Positions 8,735 to 16,454 of a stretch of DNA of 64,000 bases are shown one piece after another. The position numbers and the translations under genes are program-made. The notes below the pieces were generated by a model that saw only the letters and a program-made list of their open reading frames with translations, ran no database searches and had not been told where the DNA came from. This DNA is from Emticicia sp. C21. Lineage in GTDB: Bacteria; Bacteroidota; Bacteroidia; Cytophagales; Spirosomataceae. The DNA is taken from positions 59,377 to 123,376 of the forward strand of contig NZ_QVMT01000015.1 in the NCBI RefSeq assembly GCF_003418935.1. Direction: 5' to 3'. Positions within the stretch are counted from its first letter, which is position 1, and every line of letters begins with the position of its first letter.

Positions 8735-10990
8735 TTAAATTATACCTCCTAATTTATATCTTGTACCAAAATAAATAATTCTACCAACAATTGGCCCCCA
8801 CGCACTACCGGCGTCAAATCTTGTTCCGAATGGAGTCTCTGGGGTCACAATAGGGTTTTTCTGTGTAAAATTATTGAGATTTTCACCTCCTAAATATACA
8901 TCCCAGCGACGGAATGAACGGGAAACCTGTGCATTGATATTGATAAAGGCTGGAGCGTACTGAATAGGCATGCTTTCATAACTCGTGTGCTGATAATTGG
9001 GAGATAAATTAGGCACTCGGCGAGTACCGTTATATTGCAAGGTGAAGTCCCATTTCCATTTGTCATAAGGTAATGCATACCCAACATTAAACAGGATGCG
9101 GTCTCTTGGAATAAACATCTTTCTGACCGTAATATCCTGATTAAAAGGTTTACCTAAAGTATTCCAGACATCGGTATATCGATAAGCAATTTTAAACTCT
9201 AAACGGTTTACTGGTACTAAATTTAATTCAATCTGTGCTGAGTTGGCATAGTTTCGTTTCGAGTTCCAATTGCCTGGTGAATTATAGAAATACAAAAACT
9301 GCGGATGTTCTGTATCTGCTATTAGCTGATTAACAAAATTGGTACGATAGACATCCAGAATCAGGCTCGATTTACCAAAATGTCTTGTATAACTAATCCC
9401 ATAATTCCAGGCAATCTCAGGTTTTATTCTGTCTAGAAATCTTACTGTTCTTGAGCTAACCAGGTTACCAAAATACTCTGCAAATGGATTTGGTGTTCTG
9501 AATCCTTTTCCGGCTGAGATGCGCAATGCATTATCAGGATTTATATTATACAAAACATGTAGGCGAGGAGTAAAGATTGTTCCATAAAGATTATGAAAAT
9601 CGGTTCTTACTCCGGCTACTGCTGTAATCTTGTCTAAATACTTATAAGTATATTCAAAAAAAGCTCCCGGAACTATTTCTGTTCTCTTCATTAAGGTATC
9701 AGCAAATCTTTCCCGATAATCATCATACATAAAGCTTAGGCCTGTTTTATAAGTATGATTGGTGTTCCCGATAATATCCTGATAAATCAGATTCCCATAA
9801 ACTGTATTTTGTCTACCATCGTAAGGCCTGAAACCAAACGTTGATTCTGAATCATGAATAACGCCATTCAAAATTAAACCTAAACCACGATAGGGCTTAT
9901 TTGGAAACAATTTTGCAGTTTTGGAGAAAACCTCAAACCTATTGGTTTTATTAGTAAAACGGTAAATTATATCATCCAACGACAATGGATTCTTGACGAT
10001 TTGTCCACCCAGACGGTCTTCATGCAAAAACTTGATACCAAATTGTGCCATCATTTTATCAGATTCGTATTTCCATCGATTGATAAAATTGGCTTGAGTA
10101 TATTTAGGCAAATCATAAAAATTGTCGTGGTTTTTATCAATATTGCTCTGTAAAGTTGAGCCATGTGTCAATAAGCCAACAGACCATTTAGGTTTACCAT
10201 TTTTTCGGCTTAAAATCTTTGCCAGATTCAGATTTACCTCGCCGCGTCCCAAACTGTTTACATAGGTATTTAAATACACTCTTTCAGAAATATCCGGTTT
10301 TTGTAATTCCACATTTATCTGCCCTGTCATTGACTCATAGCCATTTATAATAGAACCTGCTCCTTTACCTATATCAATTGATTGTACCCATGTACCAGGA
10401 ATATAGTTCAGTCCGAATGTAGTAGCCAAACCTCTTAAGGATGGCACATTCTCTACATTCATTTGTACATATGTACCAGCCAGACCCAATAATTGAATCT
10501 GCTTAGCACCTGTCACTGCATCAGAATAACTGACTGATACAGAAGCATTGGTCTCAAAACTTTCAGACAGATTACAACATGCTGCCTTAGCTAAGGCTTT
10601 TGAAGTAATAATTTCAGTTTGAATAGGAGACAACTTGTCTATTGCAGTAGAACCACTTCGCACCACTACTTCCTGCAACTGATTTTCTGATTTCAGATAT
10701 ACTTTCAAATCTGTTTCATTAGTAATATTCAATGTATCAGACTGATAACCCACAAAACTTATAATCAATTGATTGGATTTAGTACGGGGTATTGAGAACT
10801 TGCCCTCTATATCTGTTTGCGTAGCTATTTTTGTGCCTAACCAATATACAGTAGCACCAACAATAACTTCTTCTTTGACATTGGAATTATCAAGCACTAC
10901 TCCAGTTACGTTTTGGGCGAAAGTGGAGGTAGTAAGCAGAACCAAGGTAAAACAGACAATACTTTTTATATATTCATTTAAACTTTTCAT
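8735..10990 (-). CDS. TonB-dependent receptor, probably for a metal
   Basis: 751 residues. A signal peptide ends near Phe-Ala-Gln at 26, then a carboxypeptidase-regulatory-like domain (about 27-110) precedes the plug and a 22-strand barrel. The plug contains a Cys-Cys pair (A-C-C-N-L-S-E-S-F) and the V-Q-S-I-D-I-G-K-G-A-G-S segment. Barrel-end features include P-R-D-R-I-L-F-N and the final aromatic-rich strand. Receptors with this Cys-Cys plug usually stand beside HMA proteins in Bacteroidota, so copper or a copper complex is a plausible substrate. It lies between the HMA-MauE fusion and the propeller lipoprotein, in the same direction. Confidence 0.9.
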   Translation of the reverse strand: MKSLNEYIKSIVCFTLVLLTTSTFAQNVTGVVLDNSNVKEEVIVGATVYWLGTKIATQTDIEGKFSIPRTKSNQLIISFVGYQSDTLNITNETDLKVYLKSENQLQEVVVRSGSTAIDKLSPIQTEIITSKALAKAACCNLSESFETNASVSVSYSDAVTGAKQIQLLGLAGTYVQMNVENVPSLRGLATTFGLNYIPGTWVQSIDIGKGAGSIINGYESMTGQINVELQKPDISERVYLNTYVNSLGRGEVNLNLAKILSRKNGKPKWSVGLLTHGSTLQSNIDKNHDNFYDLPKYTQANFINRWKYESDKMMAQFGIKFLHEDRLGGQIVKNPLSLDDIIYRFTNKTNRFEVFSKTAKLFPNKPYRGLGLILNGVIHDSESTFGFRPYDGRQNTVYGNLIYQDIIGNTNHTYKTGLSFMYDDYRERFADTLMKRTEIVPGAFFEYTYKYLDKITAVAGVRTDFHNLYGTIFTPRLHVLYNINPDNALRISAGKGFRTPNPFAEYFGNLVSSRTVRFLDRIKPEIAWNYGISYTRHFGKSSLILDVYRTNFVNQLIADTEHPQFLYFYNSPGNWNSKRNYANSAQIELNLVPVNRLEFKIAYRYTDVWNTLGKPFNQDITVRKMFIPRDRILFNVGYALPYDKWKWDFTLQYNGTRRVPNLSPNYQHTSYESMPIQYAPAFININAQVSRSFRRWDVYLGGENLNNFTQKNPIVTPETPFGTRFDAGSAWGPIVGRIIYFGTRYKLGGII

Positions 10991-11043
10991 TTACTTCTCT
11001 TTTATCGAAATCTTCAGAATTTCTGAATCTATCGTTTAGCATA

Positions 11044-11793
11044 TTAATAAACAACTAACATGGCTGCAGCCATGCCCACCATCAATAAATCTTCTATAAT
11101 AGTAACAGTGCTCATCGGTAAATTAAAGACAGCCCCAAGACACGCACAGCGTATCTTTTTCTTATTGAGTACACTTTGTATAACACCAACAGAACTAAAT
11201 CCCATTACGATAATAGTGGCAATATTAGTTGCTTGTGGTTCAAAATTTACGAGATAAGCAATTCCTAATGCCAACTCAATGAATGGATAGACGAACCCAT
11301 AAACCGGAACTTTCATGGCTAGTAAATCATACATGGCATAACTTTCAGCAAAGCCTTTTAAATCTAGAAACTTGAAAAATGAAAAGACCAGGAAAAAGCC
11401 TGCCATAAAATGGCTCATGAAGTGCATGACACTAAAGTGCTCCAATTCAAAAATATTCGCATGAAAAGCAGTTATTGCTGATACCCCAGTAATAAATGCA
11501 AAAATCAAAAGCAAAGGCTTATAGGTAGCGAACCAGCTTTTGGGCTGCTCTTCTTCAAAAGCTATTGAATGAACCGGCATAATAGCTTTTTCGGTAATGC
11601 TGTATTTTGGATATGGTTTTAACACTTCCTGAAATTTAGAGACAGGGATATGCTTTTCCATTTCAATAGTCGCCGTGTTATGAGCCTTGTCAGGAGTAAC
11701 TGATTTTACACCTTCTACATTTCCTAATACATGTTGTATCTTATATTCGCATGCCTCGCAGGTCATGCCTGTAACTTCATATGTATGTGTCAT
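11044..11793 (-). CDS. HMA domain fused to a MauE-like membrane domain
   Basis: 249 residues with two parts. Residues 1-70 form an HMA domain with T-G-M-T-C12-E-A-C15. After a linker come about five membrane segments (from about 87 to the end), with H-F-M-S-H-F-M-A-G-F and C-A-C-L-G-A-V-F, features of the MauE/DoxX-like group that handles thiol redox or metal transfer. The fusion would link metal binding in the cytoplasm to a membrane step. The stop is 53 bp from the TonB receptor gene and the direction is the same, suggesting one operon. The direction of any metal movement is not visible. Confidence 0.82.
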   Translation of the reverse strand: MTHTYEVTGMTCEACEYKIQHVLGNVEGVKSVTPDKAHNTATIEMEKHIPVSKFQEVLKPYPKYSITEKAIMPVHSIAFEEEQPKSWFATYKPLLLIFAFITGVSAITAFHANIFELEHFSVMHFMSHFMAGFFLVFSFFKFLDLKGFAESYAMYDLLAMKVPVYGFVYPFIELALGIAYLVNFEPQATNIATIIVMGFSSVGVIQSVLNKKKIRCACLGAVFNLPMSTVTIIEDLLMVGMAAAMLVVY

Positions 11794-11854
11794 TGTTCTG
11801 ATTATTTAATGATACAAAGGTAGGAGGTTGGCTCCACCCATGCGTTACAGAATT

Positions 11855-12442
11855 TTATATGAGACTTACATGATTTTTGACTGCATCAATAGAAAGACGG
11901 GTATTCTGATTATTTCTTTTGAACTCACTAGGTGAAATTCCCTCTATTTGCTTAAATTGATTTGACAAGTGCGCTACACTGCTATAATCCAATTGCCAGG
12001 CAATTTCTGAGAGATTCACTTCTCCATTGAGTAATAAAGCCTTGGTGCGCTCAATTTTCTGGGCAATGATATATTTTTCAATAGTTGTTTTCTCAACCGA
12101 AGAGAATAGATTACTTAGATAAGAATATTCGTACCCTATTTTCTTAACCAGAAAATCAGAGAAGTTTTGCGAAGCGAGCTTTTCGCCTTTATGATGGTGT
12201 ATTTCGTTGATAATCAGGTGCTTGATACGCTCTATAATAGAAGCCCTATGGTCTTCAATTAATTCAAAGCCCTCTTTTTGAAGTGTATTTTGAATTATGT
12301 CGTATTGGATATTATCGCCTGTCAAGTTAATAGTAGCAATACCTAGCTCTACTTTAGAAACATTCAGGCCAATCTTTTCTAACTCTTCGCGTACAACTCG
12401 CACACAGCGGTTGCACACCATATTTTTGATTAATAATTGCAT
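11855..12442 (-). CDS. AraC-family regulator with N-terminal HMA-like metal-binding domain
   Basis: 195 residues. The N-terminus (1-65) looks like an HMA domain, with M-V-C10-N-R-C13 and a beta-alpha-beta pattern. The C-terminal half (about 90-183) is an AraC-type double helix-turn-helix, with K-A-L-L-L-N-G, S-E-I-A-W-Q-L-D-Y-S-S-V-A-H-L-S-N-Q-F and G-I-S-P-S-E-F-K-R. The Cys-x-x-Cys suggests that this regulator senses a soft metal directly and then controls the surrounding operon. It sits inside the cluster between the HMA-MauE fusion and the HYC_CC_PP gene. Confidence 0.87.
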   Translation of the reverse strand: MQLLIKNMVCNRCVRVVREELEKIGLNVSKVELGIATINLTGDNIQYDIIQNTLQKEGFELIEDHRASIIERIKHLIINEIHHHKGEKLASQNFSDFLVKKIGYEYSYLSNLFSSVEKTTIEKYIIAQKIERTKALLLNGEVNLSEIAWQLDYSSVAHLSNQFKQIEGISPSEFKRNNQNTRLSIDAVKNHVSLI

Positions 12443-12545
12443 AGATATTCAGTTAAATAATGAGCAATTTAGCAGCTGGAAAAGCAGCATAAACAGAAAA
12501 GCCACAAACCCTGTTGATTTGCGGAAACTCAATTATTTAACAATA

Positions 12546-12989
12546 TCAGATTAAGAAAGATTGCTTGGCGGTAATGATTTCTCGCCCATTATGTTGAGGG
12601 GGAGATGTAGTATTGGCTAAAGAAGAACTCTGGCTATTAAAAATAGTTTCAATAATGGTTTTAACCATTTCATGAACAGTAGCCTTAAACCAGTCTAATG
12701 TACTTTGTGTGAATTTGGCAACCAGTTGAGAGGCAGAAGAAGAGTATTCGACGTTTTCGTATTTCTCTTCTTCAGTACAACAAGAAGATTTTTTTACAAC
12801 GGCATTCTTGTTATTGAGCGGGAAATGCTTTTTGTCTTTTACAGCACAACATAAATCACCCTTTTTATGAAGAGAAGTAGTTTTCCCTTTCACAATACAC
12901 GAGTGTTCAACAAAGCCGAAGCCAGTGCTACTTAGCAGTACAACAACTGCCATCATAACGTTGAACAACCTGAATAATGTCTTTTTCAT
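12546..12989 (-). CDS. HYC_CC_PP family small exported protein
   Basis: 147 residues with a signal peptide (to about 25), then His-Ser-Cys at 29-31, a Cys-Cys pair at 47-48, a second Cys-Cys at 70-71 and a Ser-Pro-Pro-Gln-His segment near 128-132. This pattern of H-x-C, CC and PP defines a small Bacteroidota family that is nearly always found beside TonB receptors and HMA proteins. The many Cys residues suggest metal binding in the periplasm. It is the first gene of the minus-strand cluster, so the cluster promoter probably lies between 12990 and 13058. Confidence 0.8.
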   Translation of the reverse strand: MKKTLFRLFNVMMAVVVLLSSTGFGFVEHSCIVKGKTTSLHKKGDLCCAVKDKKHFPLNNKNAVVKKSSCCTEEEKYENVEYSSSASQLVAKFTQSTLDWFKATVHEMVKTIIETIFNSQSSSLANTTSPPQHNGREIITAKQSFLI

Positions 12990-13058
12990 TAGTGCATGAG
13001 TGAAATATATACAAATGTAACTATTCGGAACGAGATTTCCAAGATAAACTTGTAATAT

Positions 13059-13403
13059 TTAAGCCAAGCGGCTACCATTTGGTACTTTTCTTTCGGATTC
13101 CGATAGCACTACAGCGCCACCCTCCAGAATAAAGCCAGTAGTGAGTACCTCTGACATAAAATCGGCGATCTGGCGGGGAGGGAAGTTGGTTACACATATC
13201 ACCTGTTTTCCTAATAATTCTTCTTTGGTATAAAAAGTAGTAATCTGTGCCGAGGACCGTTTGATGCCAATCTCTGACCCTAAATCAATCAATAACTTAT
13301 AAGCAGGTTTTCGGGCTTTTGGAAAATCATCTACCTGAACGATTGTTCCCGCTCTGAGTTCCACTTTCTCAAAATCCTCCCAACTGATAGTCTCTTTTTC
13401 CAT
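13059..13403 (-). CDS. csaA: CsaA-type tRNA-binding-domain chaperone
   Basis: 114 residues, the usual length of CsaA. The whole protein is one OB-fold tRNA-binding domain: V-E-L-R-A-G-T-I-V near 14-22, the K-A-R-K-P-A-Y-K-L loop, S-S-A-Q-I-T, and the N-F-P-P-R-Q-I segment that is typical for CsaA. CsaA is a dimeric secretion-linked chaperone or tRNA-binding protein; its cellular job is still debated. The ATG lies 3 bp after the stop of the gene upstream, so the two are likely co-transcribed. Confidence 0.92.
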   Translation of the reverse strand: MEKETISWEDFEKVELRAGTIVQVDDFPKARKPAYKLLIDLGSEIGIKRSSAQITTFYTKEELLGKQVICVTNFPPRQIADFMSEVLTTGFILEGGAVVLSESERKVPNGSRLA

Positions 13404-13406
13404 AAC

Positions 13407-14021
13407 TCAAAATTCGTTTTCAAATTGAGCCCATAGTGCAATGGCTTTATCCTGAATCAATTTAGGCAATTTCTTAAACGCTGTATCGGGTGTCATTTCT
13501 CTTGGCGTTTTAAACTCCTTAATAATGGTTTTACCTCTTACAGCTGCTTTAGTACCATTCTCCAGAACCATCAATTTTAAGCCTGATGTACTAACATCAC
13601 CTTTACAACCGGTCTTATACATAAAAATGATTTCGGCGTAACCATTTTTGTCTAAATCATTAATCGTAAATGAGTCTTTTATAATCTCTAATTGATTATC
13701 TACCGGACAATCCCTTTCAAAATCGGTAATTTCCCTCAGCATTTTAGGTTCCTTTTTATCATTTTCGATAAAATGCTCTACCCACATTTTTTTTGTTGTA
13801 TAATCATCTTTTACATTTTCTTCAGTCGTGGCAATGACATAATTTACCCCATTTTTATCATTGAACTGAACTTTCTTTATTACCTCAACTCCAAGGATAT
13901 TGAATTTTTTGATAGTTTCAGGCGGAATAGTTTGAACAGCGATTTTTTGCGCTAAGCTATTAAAGCCCAGAATTAGGAGAAGAAATGATTTAACAAAGAT
14001 TTTAAAGATTGGTCGGTTCAT
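13407..14021 (-). CDS. Exported hypothetical protein with FG-GAP-like segment
   Basis: 204 residues with a signal peptide (about 1-24). A D-L-D-K-N-G-Y-A-E-I segment near 125-134 resembles the calcium-binding loop of FG-GAP repeats, and Y-K-T-G-C-K-G-D-V follows. It resembles the small Bacteroidota family named M949_RS01915, which is annotated as linked to surface polysaccharide on weak grounds; I recall this from memory. It is followed 3 bp later by csaA. No catalytic motif is visible, and the function is unknown. Confidence 0.6.
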   Translation of the reverse strand: MNRPIFKIFVKSFLLLILGFNSLAQKIAVQTIPPETIKKFNILGVEVIKKVQFNDKNGVNYVIATTEENVKDDYTTKKMWVEHFIENDKKEPKMLREITDFERDCPVDNQLEIIKDSFTINDLDKNGYAEIIFMYKTGCKGDVSTSGLKLMVLENGTKAAVRGKTIIKEFKTPREMTPDTAFKKLPKLIQDKAIALWAQFENEF

Positions 14022-14035
14022 CAGATAGTTTGTTA

Positions 14036-14881
14036 TTATTCAACGATAGCTGCTTCACAAATATAGGTAGGGATAATACCTGAGCTCTGGATTTTTACTT
14101 CTGCATCTTCTGCTTGGGTATTGCCACTTAATACTAAAACTGTATCAAGGCCGAATTTATTACCACCCAGAATATCAGTGTGCAAGGTATCACCGACCAT
14201 AAGTATATCTTTTTTCTCTATGCCCGCACTTTTGATATGTTCGTAAGCAAAAATAAACATCTGTGAGTCTGGCTTGCCAAAACCTACAAACTGTTTGCCT
14301 ACGATAGATTCAATCATATCAGATATGCCACCCATGGCAATGGCAATTTCTTTTTTCGATACGGGATAAGTGGCATCTGTATTGGCTACAATTACAGGAA
14401 TATTCTTTCTACGAAGCAGGTTAATAGTTTTGTTTAAATCTGTTTTCCAGTCAAAGCCTTCATCGTCCAGAAAAGCCAAAGCCTGAATATCAGTCAGGTT
14501 GTCAATATCCAGCTCACTAATAGGGACTGCTTCTAACCCCAAAGTTTCGATGTAGTAAGCAGAATCTTCTGTACCCAGAAAAACTACTTTACCTTTTTTG
14601 ACTTTTTGCTTCAGGTAATCCATCGCCAACATGCCAGATGATATAATATTGGAAATAACAATATCTTCAATACCTAAATGATGGTATGAATCAGCTAATT
14701 GCTGAGGTTTCCTTGAAGCATCATTGGTAAGGATATAAAATTCTTTGTTGGTTTCTTTCAGGTATTCAAAAGTTTTTTCAACGCCAGGAATCAAGCCATT
14801 ATAATTCTTCAATACGCCATAAGCATCGAAGAAGACGACTTTATAATTTTCCAGAACTGTTTTGAAATCATGAATCTTCAT
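14036..14881 (-). CDS. HAD-IIA family sugar-phosphatase-like hydrolase
   Basis: 281 residues. Motif I is F-F-D19-A-Y-G-V-L, where the second Asp of the usual DxD is replaced by Tyr. Motif II is T-N-D-A-S-R-K near 52, a Lys precedes the C2 cap, and motif IV is V-G-D-T-L-H-T-D-I near 228-236. Length and cap type match NagD-like HAD-IIA phosphatases. The Tyr at the general acid position might lower phosphatase activity. It stands between the hypothetical exported gene (14 bp) and the APH-like gene (30 bp). Confidence 0.85.
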   Translation of the reverse strand: MKIHDFKTVLENYKVVFFDAYGVLKNYNGLIPGVEKTFEYLKETNKEFYILTNDASRKPQQLADSYHHLGIEDIVISNIISSGMLAMDYLKQKVKKGKVVFLGTEDSAYYIETLGLEAVPISELDIDNLTDIQALAFLDDEGFDWKTDLNKTINLLRRKNIPVIVANTDATYPVSKKEIAIAMGGISDMIESIVGKQFVGFGKPDSQMFIFAYEHIKSAGIEKKDILMVGDTLHTDILGGNKFGLDTVLVLSGNTQAEDAEVKIQSSGIIPTYICEAAIVE

Positions 14882-14911
14882 GTAAGGTAATAGGTGGTTT
14901 GGTTAATAGTT

Positions 14912-15955
14912 TTATAAATTCAAAGCCTTCAAAATCTTATCTGCATCAAATTCTTTTTCAATTGATGGGAAATATATCTCGTAAGCTTCTCTTTGTAGTT
15001 TTGTGGCATAAGTCCGATGGAAAAAGTACCTGCCGTATTTGATGACATAGTTTAATATAAAGAATCGGTACGCTTCTTTCATGAATCGGACTTCATTTTC
15101 AGTTAATGGGTAAACTTTATGGTATTCCTGTAAAAAGATAATGAATCGGTCTTCCATCAATGGACCGATATAGTAACTGAATACAGTTCTATCTCCCACA
15201 TTGGAAACTACTCTACTGAAGAAATAAAAATCCATCACCCGATAACTGATCCTAAACCAGTCATAATCCCATCGGGAGTAGAGTTCCAGGTTTTTAGTTA
15301 CTGAGAAGTTCCCGATATTCCAATCCATAAAAACGGGCATGGTTTCTACAGTCTTCGCAACCAGTTTCTGTCTATTCTCTAAAAATATCTCGCATTGCTT
15401 TTTTAAATCATCGATATGCATCCGATGTTCAAACTCTCCGACTTCTGTATTCAGAATGTTTAATAAATCCTGAATATCAGAGCGTAATGTTTTGTAAGCT
15501 TTAGGCAAAACAGTACTTACTCTCGCACATGCTTTATGAAATTTGGCTATTTCAGTTCCTAGCTTTCGGATATGTTCTTCATCTAAACGGCGAGGGAGAC
15601 GATGCAAACTTCTGATTGGATTATAGAACACAACCCATGCATCAATCTCGCCTTGTTGAAAACGATAAGTATATACTTCATTATCTTTTACCAGAGATTT
15701 TGCTAACACATTTTCAAACGGATACAGGAGATTATTAGATAAGGCATGAATTATCTGATGGTCTTCTTTGAAATGTTCATAAGTGCCAAAATACGATAGT
15801 TTGGCAATAATCATATCATCATTATCAAATTTAACCCTAAAAACATGATTAGTTGAAACCTTTGCACTGATGTCTTCAACGTGGACAATTGTTTTAGAGT
15901 TATCAAAATTTGCCCAAGCTAGCTTTATAATGGTCGGATAGTCTATGATTCTCAT
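14912..15955 (-). CDS. Phosphotransferase with aminoglycoside/choline kinase-like fold
   Basis: 347 residues from the ATG at 15955; a TTG at 15967 is possible but less likely. The fold signs are an N-terminal lobe with H-V-F-R-V-K-F and a C-lobe with M-D-W-N-I-G-N (APH family H-G-D-x-x-x-x-N, with His and Gly changed but Asp and Asn kept), then W-D-Y-D-W-F in place of the second metal Asp. These changes suggest a divergent kinase. It is the second gene after MmcQ/YjbR in the same direction. The substrate is unknown, and the link to antibiotic resistance is weak. Confidence 0.75.
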   Translation of the reverse strand: MRIIDYPTIIKLAWANFDNSKTIVHVEDISAKVSTNHVFRVKFDNDDMIIAKLSYFGTYEHFKEDHQIIHALSNNLLYPFENVLAKSLVKDNEVYTYRFQQGEIDAWVVFYNPIRSLHRLPRRLDEEHIRKLGTEIAKFHKACARVSTVLPKAYKTLRSDIQDLLNILNTEVGEFEHRMHIDDLKKQCEIFLENRQKLVAKTVETMPVFMDWNIGNFSVTKNLELYSRWDYDWFRISYRVMDFYFFSRVVSNVGDRTVFSYYIGPLMEDRFIIFLQEYHKVYPLTENEVRFMKEAYRFFILNYVIKYGRYFFHRTYATKLQREAYEIYFPSIEKEFDADKILKALNL

Positions 15956-15970
15956 GTGTAGTGGCAATAA

Positions 15971-16288
15971 CTATTTTTTCCTGGTTACTTCTTTGTAGGC
16001 CGTCTCTAAGGCATCATGCAGCACTTCTTTTTCTATCAGATTCAATTCAAATAATGTCCAACCCTGTTTTCCCCATTTATTTGGCACAGGATAAACTATA
16101 GTCTTGTCTAAAGAACAGAAAACAGACTGGTCAATTTCAGAAAGTTTCAGACAGGCTCGTTTATCATGACTAGAGTAGGTGGCAAAGATTTTTTTCTTCG
16201 CTCTGAACGAAGTTTTTTCAAAATGCGGCTGTTCAATCGTTTCGGGAAACGAAAGTGCTATTTCTCTAAGAGTTGCTTCATCTACCAT
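15971..16288 (-). CDS. MmcQ/YjbR family protein
   Basis: 105 residues, a single YjbR domain (CyaY-like fold). It has L-S-F-P-E-T-I-E-Q-P-H-F near 12-23, K-K-K-I-F-A-T-Y, the K-L-S segment, and a P-N-K-W-G-K-Q-G-W-T motif near 69-78 that is strongly conserved. The family is small, cytoplasmic and of poorly known function; DNA binding was proposed for some. It ends just before the APH-like gene, so the two may be co-transcribed. The gap to the divergent PSD1 gene is about 165 bp. Confidence 0.85.
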   Translation of the reverse strand: MVDEATLREIALSFPETIEQPHFEKTSFRAKKKIFATYSSHDKRACLKLSEIDQSVFCSLDKTIVYPVPNKWGKQGWTLFELNLIEKEVLHDALETAYKEVTRKK

Positions 16289-16454
16289 AATCAGAGAAGA
16301 TTATTTTTACAATGCCCAAATATACTTAACACTTCTTGATTTAAAAGGATAGTGGAATGGTAGTTTTTTTTCTGCTAGCCGTATAATGATAAAAAAACTT
16401 GTATTCCTACCATTTTATATTGATATTCGAGAGTAATTTTCATTCAACTAACTG

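Noticed and set aside
10773..11039. Plus-strand ORF antisense to the TonB receptor start
   Set aside because: A shadow of the receptor gene; the C-terminus runs into the intergenic region with no motif.
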